From contig NZ_CAMLGT010000254.1 of assembly GCF_946479605.1 (NCBI RefSeq), positions 1 through 5,413 of the forward strand: DNA of 5,413 bases, given 5' to 3'. This document shows, piece after piece, positions 1 through 4,778 of this stretch. The stretch is from an uncultured Lacibacter sp. Its GTDB lineage: Bacteria; Bacteroidota; Bacteroidia; Chitinophagales; Chitinophagaceae. The notes under the pieces were generated by a model. The model saw nothing but the letters and a program-made list of their open reading frames with translations. It made no database searches and was not told the DNA's origin. Both the position numbers and the translations under genes were made by a program. Numbering within the stretch: position 1 is the stretch's first letter; each line of letters begins with the position of its first letter.

Positions 1-831
1 CTCAACAAACGGGAAGATGGTTATCATGATCTTGAAACAGTTTTTTATCCTGTGCAGTTGAGAGATGCGCTAGAGGTAATTAGAAGAGACGATGGACCAC
101 AGACCAAAGACGATAATAGTGCCACTCACGACTCACCACTCACCACTCACGTTTCTTTCTCTTCATCTGGTTTAACGATCGCCGGCGACACAGCCAACAA
201 CCTCTGCGTAAAAGCTTACCACTTATTAAAAAAAGATTTCCCTACGCTCCCACCCGTGCTGATGCATTTGCATAAAGCTATTCCCATGGGGGCAGGTTTG
301 GGTGGCGGCAGTGCCGATGGTGCCTTTGCATTGAAACTGCTGAATGAAAAATTTCAATTGGGGTTGAATGATGAACAACTGATCGTTTATGCGTTACAGT
401 TAGGCAGCGATTGCCCGTTCTTTATTCTCAACAAACCTTGTTATGCAACAGGCAGAGGCGAACTATTAGAGCCAGTTGAACTGGATTTATCAGCTTACAA
501 ATTTGCTGTTGTAAATCCGGGCATTCATGTAAATACGGGTTGGGCATTTGGTCAGTTGAACCTGTCAGGCCGCTCAGCAGACAGTGAGCAACGGCCCGAC
601 CTGAAACAAATCATTCAACAACCCATCTCCACCTGGAAACATCAACTCATCAACGATTTTGAAGAACCGGTAAGCAAAGCGCATCCTGAGATTGTTGCTA
701 TCAAACAACAGCTGTATGATGCAGGTGCATTATATGCAAGTATGACGGGCAGCGGCAGTACGGTGTTTGGGATATATGAGAAAGAACCGGAATTGAAGTT
801 TGATGAGAAATATTTACTGCAACTAATCTGA
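1..831 (+). CDS. ispE: 4-diphosphocytidyl-2-C-methyl-D-erythritol kinase, 5'-truncated by window edge
   Basis: IspE is a cytoplasmic GHMP-family kinase of the MEP (non-mevalonate) pathway. It phosphorylates the 2-hydroxyl of CDP-methylerythritol using ATP. The frame is open from base 1 and stops with TGA at 829-831, giving 276 visible residues. The GTG at 52 is not a plausible start, because residues 2-15 (NKREDGYHDLETVF) are the conserved IspE segment whose Tyr-His pair (Y8, H9) contacts cytidine in the E. coli enzyme. About 15-20 N-terminal residues, including the conserved Lys, lie off the window. Visible motifs are the GHMP glycine-rich ATP loop PMGAGLGGGSADG (95-107), GSDCPFF (135-141) with the presumed catalytic Asp137, and the C-terminal MTGSGSTVFG (248-257). 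Residues 30-50 are a hydrophilic insertion encoded exactly by a 7-nt repeat array (88-150) between the strand ending DALEVI and the one starting VSF. All visible catalytic motifs are intact, so the gene is probably functional despite the insertion. It is convergent with the next gene. Confidence 0.95.
   Translation, partial: LNKREDGYHDLETVFYPVQLRDALEVIRRDDGPQTKDDNSATHDSPLTTHVSFSSSGLTIAGDTANNLCVKAYHLLKKDFPTLPPVLMHLHKAIPMGAGLGGGSADGAFALKLLNEKFQLGLNDEQLIVYALQLGSDCPFFILNKPCYATGRGELLEPVELDLSAYKFAVVNPGIHVNTGWAFGQLNLSGRSADSEQRPDLKQIIQQPISTWKHQLINDFEEPVSKAHPEIVAIKQQLYDAGALYASMTGSGSTVFGIYEKEPELKFDEKYLLQLI
88..150. repeat. In-frame array of nine 7-nt units inside ispE
   Basis: Units start at 88, 95, 102, 109, 116, 123, 130, 137 and 144 with no phase slip. 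The first four are GAC-type words (for example GACCACA at 95 and GACCAAA at 102), the unit at 116 is divergent, and the last four are CACTCAC, with one GACTCAC variant at 130. The total of 63 bp equals 21 codons and both edges fall on codon boundaries, so the downstream IspE frame is preserved. The encoded peptide is rich in Asp, Thr, Ser, Pro and His and has no counterpart in the E. coli IspE sequence as I recall it. The repeat structure is seen directly; the insertion origin is inferred. Confidence 0.9.
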
Positions 832-863
832 TACCATGCTTCTTCAACTGCTGTCGGGAGTTT

Positions 864-898
864 CACTCATAACGTTTAACTCATAAACCGTAACTGTA
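864..898. repeat. Degenerate 7-nt array between convergent ispE and VOC genes
   Basis: Five units start at 864, 871, 878, 885 and 892. They are related to AACTCAT: CACTCAT at 864, AACTCAT at 878, and more diverged AACGTTT, AAACCGT and AACTGTA. The array fills half of the 68-bp convergent gap and ends two bases before the stop codon of the minus-strand gene. No conventional terminator hairpin is visible in this gap. The units are considerably degraded, so this array is less certain than those at 88-150 and 2806-2893. Confidence 0.6.
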
Positions 899-899
899 T

Positions 900-1385
900 T
901 TACTCCGCTTCCCTCAACAGCCCCTCCAAATCCAATCGCTTCGTCACCATTTCTAATTGTCCGTTTGCATCAAACGGCCATTGTTCTTTTAGTTTATCCC
1001 AATACAATTCCACACCGTTACCATCAGGATCGTCTAAATAAAGCGCTTCACTCACACCATGATCCGATGCACCGGTCAATGGATATTTTGCTTCCAGCAA
1101 ACGTTTCAAGATCACCGCCAAATCTTTCCGTGTGGGATAAAGAATAGCTGTATGATACAAGCCCGGCGCATTCACCGGTGCAGGCCCTGCACCCTTGCTG
1201 TGCCATGTATTGAGACCAATATGATGATGATACCCACCTGCAGAAATAAACACCGCCTGTGCGCCATAACGTTGGGTGATTTCAAAACCAAGCAGTTCAT
1301 GATAAAAAGCTAACGAACGGTCAAGGTCTGATACTTTTAAATGCACATGACCAATACGGGTTTGTGCAGGAACAACGTAGCCCAT
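900..1385 (-). CDS. VOC-superfamily (glyoxalase/extradiol dioxygenase fold) protein, CatE-like
   Basis: This is a 161-residue protein of the vicinal oxygen chelate superfamily, whose members are metal-dependent enzymes such as glyoxalase I and extradiol dioxygenases. It shows two beta-alpha-beta-beta-beta modules. The first starts at residues 11-18 (IGHVHLKV) with the helix SDLDRSLAFYHELLGF. The second starts at residues 76-82 (LYHTAIL) and ends in DDPDGNGVELYWD (118-130). Candidate metal ligands at the usual positions are His15, one of His53-55, His78 and Glu126. The YHHHIGLNTW and GLYHTAILYP segments resemble the single-subunit catechol-2,3-dioxygenase-like group (B. subtilis CatE type). 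The ATG at 1385 fits the fold start. The gene is monocistronic, convergent with ispE and divergent from rocD, so context gives no substrate. The family call is firm; the reaction is unknown and could be ring cleavage, glyoxalase-like or thiol-transfer chemistry. Confidence 0.88.
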   Translation of the reverse strand: MGYVVPAQTRIGHVHLKVSDLDRSLAFYHELLGFEITQRYGAQAVFISAGGYHHHIGLNTWHSKGAGPAPVNAPGLYHTAILYPTRKDLAVILKRLLEAKYPLTGASDHGVSEALYLDDPDGNGVELYWDKLKEQWPFDANGQLEMVTKRLDLEGLLREAE

Positions 1386-1393
1386 AACTGTAA

Positions 1394-1425
1394 TTTTATT
1401 ATGTCAAGTTAAGCCAGTAAATTTG
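1394..1425 (+). promoter_or_regulatory. Candidate distal rocD promoter (TTTT-N20-TAAATTTG)
   Basis: TAAATTTG at 1418-1425 matches the Bacteroidota -7 element TAnnTTTG in full. TTTT at 1394-1397, 20 nt upstream, is a 3/4 match to the -33 TTTG. Transcription would start near 1431, giving a leader of about 130 nt before the rocD start at 1564. That leader would contain the inverted repeats at 1473-1494 and 1505-1523. The elements are short, so a chance match is possible. Confidence 0.4.
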
Positions 1426-1472
1426 TTCTGCAATGAAACAGCAAACTTCCTTTCTCCAGCAAAATCTCGATC

Positions 1473-1494
1473 TGCTCAATCACTAAGTTGAGCA
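1473..1494. other. Inverted repeat TGCTCAA / TTGAGCA in the rocD upstream region
   Basis: TGCTCAA (1473-1479) and TTGAGCA (1488-1494) form a perfect 7-bp dyad with an 8-nt spacer. A T-G wobble could extend it by one pair. There is no following U-run, so it is not an obvious terminator. It lies in the VOC/rocD divergent region and could be an operator or an RNA hairpin in a long rocD leader. Confidence 0.45.
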
Positions 1495-1504
1495 CTACTG
1501 TTTC

Positions 1505-1523
1505 TGATCAGCATGACTGATCA
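1505..1523. promoter_or_regulatory. Perfect dyad TGATCAG-N5-CTGATCA, candidate operator of rocD
   Basis: Two perfect 7-bp inverted half-sites, TGATCAG (1505-1511) and CTGATCA (1517-1523), flank the 5-bp spacer CATGA. The spacing and the 19-bp length are typical of a dimeric transcription-factor site. A possible proximal rocD promoter overlaps it: TTTC (1501-1504) lies 18 nt before AACTTTTG (1523-1530), which differs from TAnnTTTG at one fixed base. The dyad would then sit between the -33 and -7 elements, a classic repressor position. The upstream in-frame ATG at 1513 lies in the spacer, which argues against it being the start codon. The dyad is seen directly; its function is inferred. Confidence 0.5.
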
Positions 1524-1558
1524 ACTTTTGCATTTTTCATTTCTCATTTTTAATTTTC
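1524..1558. repeat. T-rich 7-nt array in the rocD leader
   Basis: Units start at 1524, 1531, 1538, 1545 and 1552: ACTTTTG, CATTTTT, CATTTCT, CATTTTT, AATTTTC. Period 7 is exact. The array ends five bases before the likely rocD start. It has no stop in the rocD frame, so it fuses to rocD in silico and yields a Phe-rich pseudo-extension starting at 1513. T-richness alone can imitate repeats, but the alternation of CATTTTT-type words at exact spacing is better than a plain T tract. Confidence 0.65.
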
Positions 1559-1563
1559 TTGCT

Positions 1564-2802
1564 ATGCATACTTCTATTGCAGCTATTTCTGCCAATACAC
1601 ACTATTTTATTGATAAAGAAGAACAGTTTGGTGCACACAACTACCATCCATTGCCTGTTGTACTCAACCGTGGCGAAGGCGTGTTTATGTACGATGTAGA
1701 CGGTAAACGTTATTATGATTTTCTCAGTGGTTATTCTGCCGTAAACCAGGGGCATTGCCACCCACGCATTGTAGCATCGCTCATTGAGCAGGCACAAAAA
1801 CTCACACTCACCTCACGTGCTTTTCATAACAATTTGCTGGGTGAGTACGAAGAGTACATCACACATTATTTCGGCTATGATAAAGTGTTGCCCATGAACA
1901 CCGGTGTGGAAGCAGTGGAAACAGCCATTAAGCTTGCACGCCGTTGGGGCTATGCCGTAAAAGGAATTGAAGATAACAAAGCAAAGATTGTTGTATGTGC
2001 CGAAAACTTTCACGGAAGAACAAGTACCGTTATTTCTTTCAGCACCGATCCTTCCTCGTATTCAAAGTTTGGTCCTTACATGCCGGGGTTCGTTGTTATT
2101 CCTTACAACAATCTGGAAGCATTGAAAGAAGCATTGAACGATAAAGATGTGTGCGGCTTTTTAGTAGAGCCGATACAAGGCGAAGCAGGTGTGGTTGTAC
2201 CAATAGAAGGTTATCTCTCAACTGCAAAACAATATTGTGCAGAAGCCAATGTATTGTTCATTGGCGATGAAATACAAACCGGCCTATGCCGCACCGGCAA
2301 AATGCTGGCTTGTGATCATGAAAATGTTCGTCCGGATATTTTGATTTTGGGCAAAGCACTCAGCGGTGGCACATTACCTGTAAGTGCAGTGCTGGCCGAT
2401 GATGCAATTATGCTCAACATTAAACCTGGTGAACATGGAAGTACCTATGGTGGAAACCCATTGGCCTGTGCAGTTGCCATAACATCGTTACAGGTATTAA
2501 AAGATGAGCAATTAGCCGAACGTTCAGAAAAACTCGGTCAGTTGTTGCGTGAAGAACTGGCAAAACTCAACTCCCCTTTTATTGCAACGATTCGTGGTAA
2601 AGGGTTGCTTAATGCCATTGTAATTAAACACAGCAACCCAGAAGCAGCTTGGGACTTTTGTATAGAGATGAAAGAAAATGGTTTGCTGGCTAAACCAACA
2701 CATGGCGATAAGATCCGTTTCGCTCCTCCTTTGGTAATTACGAAAGAACAGATTCTTGAATGTGTGGACATTATTGCGAAAAGTTTACAGGTACTTCAAT
2801 AA
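1564..2802 (+). CDS. rocD: Ornithine--oxo-acid aminotransferase (ornithine delta-aminotransferase)
   Basis: RocD is a class III PLP-dependent aminotransferase. It moves the delta-amino group of ornithine to 2-oxoglutarate, giving glutamate and glutamate-5-semialdehyde (which cyclises to P5C), and so links arginine catabolism to proline and glutamate. From the ATG at 1564 it has 412 residues, normal for the family. In that numbering, the N-terminal NYHPLPVV carries Tyr27 (human OAT Tyr55), [13 protein letters not shown] carries Tyr57 (human Tyr85), and [11 protein letters not shown] (111-120) is a PLP-phosphate loop. EPIQGEAGV (202-210) and GDEIQTG with Asp235 bind the cofactor ring, Lys264 in LGKALSGG forms the Schiff base, and Arg385 in IRFAPPLV matches human Arg413. 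The alternative start at 1513 would add 17 residues read from the 7-nt array and lies inside a dyad, so it is rejected. No Shine-Dalgarno is visible, as is common in this phylum. glnS follows on the same strand, 132 bp downstream, with its own likely promoter. Confidence 0.96.
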   Translation: MHTSIAAISANTHYFIDKEEQFGAHNYHPLPVVLNRGEGVFMYDVDGKRYYDFLSGYSAVNQGHCHPRIVASLIEQAQKLTLTSRAFHNNLLGEYEEYITHYFGYDKVLPMNTGVEAVETAIKLARRWGYAVKGIEDNKAKIVVCAENFHGRTSTVISFSTDPSSYSKFGPYMPGFVVIPYNNLEALKEALNDKDVCGFLVEPIQGEAGVVVPIEGYLSTAKQYCAEANVLFIGDEIQTGLCRTGKMLACDHENVRPDILILGKALSGGTLPVSAVLADDAIMLNIKPGEHGSTYGGNPLACAVAITSLQVLKDEQLAERSEKLGQLLREELAKLNSPFIATIRGKGLLNAIVIKHSNPEAAWDFCIEMKENGLLAKPTHGDKIRFAPPLVITKEQILECVDIIAKSLQVLQ

Positions 2803-2805
2803 CAA

Positions 2806-2893
2806 AGTCATTAGCCGGTAGCCGGTAGCCGATAGTCAGTAGCCAAATACAGCAGGCAACTGACTATCGGCTATTTACTGATGGCTATCGGCT
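2806..2893. repeat. Opposed 7-nt arrays forming a large imperfect palindrome between rocD and glnS
   Basis: The left arm has six units starting at 2806, 2813, 2820, 2827, 2834 and 2841 with consensus AGCCGGT/AGCCGAT. The right arm has five units starting at 2859, 2866, 2873, 2880 and 2887 that are complements of the same word (ATCGGCT, ACTGACT). Bases 2827-2840 and 2859-2872 are a perfect 14-bp inverted repeat. Around it, further pairing (GCC/GGC inside; an outer block near 2812-2816 with 2883-2887) gives an imperfect hairpin of about 76 nt with an AT-rich loop near 2845-2854. The stem has no U-run after it, so it is not a standard intrinsic terminator, though as RNA it could protect the 3' end of rocD mRNA. 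The right arm abuts the glnS promoter region. Confidence 0.9.
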
Positions 2894-2906
2894 GCCTTAG
2901 AAACCT

Positions 2907-2914
2907 TATTTTTG
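2907..2914 (+). promoter_or_regulatory. Candidate glnS promoter -7 element TATTTTTG
   Basis: TATTTTTG is a full match to the Bacteroidota TAnnTTTG -7 motif and is followed by CACC, a frequent continuation in this phylum. Transcription would begin near 2920, about 15 nt before the ATG at 2935. No clear -33 TTTG is visible at the usual distance; that position falls in the right arm of the palindrome. Its location decides the glnS start, since an ATG at 2881 would lie upstream of the transcript. Confidence 0.55.
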
Positions 2915-2934
2915 CACCTCAATTGAAGAAAGAC

Positions 2935-4596
2935 ATGAGCGAAGAAAAAAGCCTGAATTTTATTGAAGAGATTATTGAAGAAGATTTAAAGAGTGGAAAA
3001 CACCAGAGCATCCTCACCCGTTTTCCACCGGAGCCGAATGGATATTTACACATCGGTCATGCAAAAAGTATTTGCTTAAACTTTGGTTTAGGCATTAAAT
3101 ACAACGGCAAAACCAATCTCCGTTTCGATGACACTAATCCTGTTACCGAAGACACGGAATATGTAGACAGTATCAAGGAAGATATTCAATGGCTGGGCTT
3201 TAACTGGGCGAATGAATTTTATGCCTCCGATTATTTTGAGCAGCTGTATGGATTTGCCGTAAAGCTGATTGAAAAAGGTTTGGCTTATGTAGACGACAGT
3301 ACGAGTGAGGAAATTGCCAAACAAAAAGGTACACCTACACAACCCGGCACACGCAACCAATACAGCGAACGCACAGTAGAAGAAAATCTGCAACTGTTTG
3401 CCGATATGCGTGCCGGTAAATATAAAGATGGCGAAAAAGTACTACGTGCAAAGATCGATATGACATCGCCCAACATGCACATGCGTGATCCTATTCTCTA
3501 CCGTATAAAGCATGCACACCATCACCGCACAGGCGATGCCTGGTGTATTTACCCGATGTACGATTTTGCACACGGGCAAAGTGATTCCATTGAAAAGATC
3601 ACTCACTCGATCTGTACGCTGGAATTTATTCCTCACCGTCCGTTGTACGAATGGTGTATTGAACAATTAGAAATTTTCCCTTCCCGCCAATACGAATTTG
3701 CACGGCTCAACCTCAACTACACGGTAATGAGTAAGCGCAAACTGTTGCAATTGGTGAACGAGAAGCATGTAACCGGTTGGGACGACCCACGCATGCCCAC
3801 CATCAGTGGTTTACGCCGCAGGGGTTATACACCCGAAAGCATCCGTGATTTTGCAGAGCGTGTTGGTGTAGCCAAGCGTGACAACTTAATTGAATTCAGT
3901 TTACTTGAGTTTTGTGTGCGTGAACATTTAAACAAAGTGGCTTTGCGTCGCATGGTGGTGTTCAACCCCATCAAACTCATCATCACCAATTATCCGGAAG
4001 GACAAACAGAATTACTCAACTCAGAAAACAATCCGGAAGATGTAAACGGCGGCACACGTGAACTGCCCTTCAGCAGAGAGATTTTTATTGAAGCCGATGA
4101 TTTCATAGAAAATCCGCCGAAGAAATATTTCCGTTTGGCTCCGGGACAAATGGTGCGGTTGAAAAGTGCCTACATCATCAAGTGCGATGAAGTACTGAAA
4201 GATGATGCAGGTAACATTACCGCCATTCATTGCTCATACATTCCGGAAAGCAAAAGCGGCAGCGATAGCAGTGGCATTTCTGTAAAAGGAACTTTGCATT
4301 GGGTGAATGCTTCAACTGCTGTTGAAGTGGAAGTAAGAGAGTACGACCGATTGTTCCAGGTAGAAAATCCGGCAAGTGAAGAAGGCGACTTCAAAGACTA
4401 CATCAACCCCAATTCATTAACAGTAGTAAAAGGTTATGCAGAGCCTGCTATTAAAACAGCAACTGTTGCAGATCGGTTCCAGTTTTTGCGGAAAGGTTAT
4501 TATTGTTTAGATAAAGATTCAACTGCAACAAAACTCATCTTCAACCGCACCGTAACATTAAAAGATGCATGGGCGAAGGAAGTGAAGAAGGGATAA
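2935..4596 (+). CDS. glnS: Glutamine--tRNA ligase (GlnRS)
   Basis: GlnRS is a class Ic aminoacyl-tRNA synthetase that charges tRNA-Gln with glutamine in the cytoplasm. From the ATG at 2935 it has 553 residues, essentially the E. coli length of 554. In that numbering, FPPEPNGYLHIGHAKSI (30-46) holds the HIGH signature at 39-42, and RFDDTNP (63-69) follows in the Rossmann-fold active site. VMSKRK (264-269) is the KMSKS-equivalent in its GlnRS form, and GWDDPRMPT (281-289) follows it. The C-terminal part from about residue 330 corresponds to the two beta-barrels that read the anticodon, with RLFQVENP and GYAEP typical of GlnRS. The sequence is GlnRS rather than GluRS in its MSKRK and HIGH contexts. 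An in-frame ATG at 2881 would add 18 residues read from repeat sequence and the promoter, so it is rejected. The gene ends 180 bp before the convergent permease gene, with a shared terminator between them. Confidence 0.97.
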   Translation: MSEEKSLNFIEEIIEEDLKSGKHQSILTRFPPEPNGYLHIGHAKSICLNFGLGIKYNGKTNLRFDDTNPVTEDTEYVDSIKEDIQWLGFNWANEFYASDYFEQLYGFAVKLIEKGLAYVDDSTSEEIAKQKGTPTQPGTRNQYSERTVEENLQLFADMRAGKYKDGEKVLRAKIDMTSPNMHMRDPILYRIKHAHHHRTGDAWCIYPMYDFAHGQSDSIEKITHSICTLEFIPHRPLYEWCIEQLEIFPSRQYEFARLNLNYTVMSKRKLLQLVNEKHVTGWDDPRMPTISGLRRRGYTPESIRDFAERVGVAKRDNLIEFSLLEFCVREHLNKVALRRMVVFNPIKLIITNYPEGQTELLNSENNPEDVNGGTRELPFSREIFIEADDFIENPPKKYFRLAPGQMVRLKSAYIIKCDEVLKDDAGNITAIHCSYIPESKSGSDSSGISVKGTLHWVNASTAVEVEVREYDRLFQVENPASEEGDFKDYINPNSLTVVKGYAEPAIKTATVADRFQFLRKGYYCLDKDSTATKLIFNRTVTLKDAWAKEVKKG

Positions 4597-4709
4597 TCCG
4601 GAGGTTGTCTGTTCACCTGCAAAGTGACTGTACAACTTAAGAGAGCTATTGATCTTCATCGCTGAGAAAGGAGAAAAAGTGTTTAACGCAAAGTTGAAAT
4701 AAAATAATA

Positions 4710-4744
4710 CGATGAGCAGTCACCCTTTGGGTGAGCGGTCATCG
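4710..4744. other. Imperfect hairpin upstream of the glnS terminator
   Basis: CGATGA (4710-4715) pairs with TCATCG (4739-4744), and TCACCC (4720-4725) pairs with GGGTGA (4729-4734) around a TTT loop. A small internal bulge separates the two stems. The same stretch also has a direct near-repeat, GATGAGCAGTCA (4711-4722) versus GGTGAGCGGTCA (4730-4741), 10 of 12 identical. It lies immediately before the strong terminator at 4746 and could be a companion 3' hairpin in the glnS mRNA. The remaining gap, 4597-4709, shows no gene or clear structure beyond two adjacent purine-rich 7-mers, GAGAAAG and GAGAAAA, at 4664-4677. Confidence 0.5.
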
Positions 4745-4745
4745 A

Positions 4746-4778
4746 AAAAGAAACCCCGCCAATGGCGGGGTTTCTTTT
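4746..4778. terminator. Bidirectional intrinsic terminator between glnS and the permease gene
   Basis: AAAAGAAACCCCGCC (4746-4760) and its exact complement GGCGGGGTTTCTTTT (4764-4778) form a 15-bp stem with a 3-nt AAT loop. The GC-rich core is flanked by A-runs on the left and T-runs on the right, so it can work in both directions. That fits the convergent genes. Its right edge overlaps the stop codon of the minus-strand permease (4777-4779) by two bases. Confidence 0.93.

Noticed and set aside
88..150. CRISPR array or ispE pseudogene
   Set aside because: Units are 7 nt without spacers, so it is not CRISPR. The frame is kept and the visible catalytic motifs are intact, so there is no sign of a broken gene.
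52..831. ispE starting at GTG 52
   Set aside because: The frame is open to base 1 and the preceding codons encode the conserved IspE cytidine-contact segment, so the gene is cut by the window edge and does not start here.
642..866. Minus-strand 74-codon frame over the ispE 3' end
   Set aside because: It is antisense to a strongly conserved coding region and shows no recognisable protein features.
965..1313. Plus-strand frames of 60 and 84 codons across the VOC gene
   Set aside because: They overlap each other and lie antisense to a gene with clear fold motifs; their composition is not protein-like.
1386..1460. Promoter for the minus-strand VOC gene
   Set aside because: No TAnnTTTG match was found on that strand; the nearest, TAACTTG, lacks a base, so it is too weak to list.
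3088..3666. Overlapping minus-strand frames of 65-101 codons inside glnS
   Set aside because: They are antisense shadows of a highly conserved synthetase, with Cys- and Phe-rich composition typical of shadow frames.
4664..4698. Fifth 7-nt array (GAGAAAG, GAGAAAA) after glnS
   Set aside because: Only two units match and the following sequence loses the pattern; purine-rich sequence makes such a pair likely by chance.
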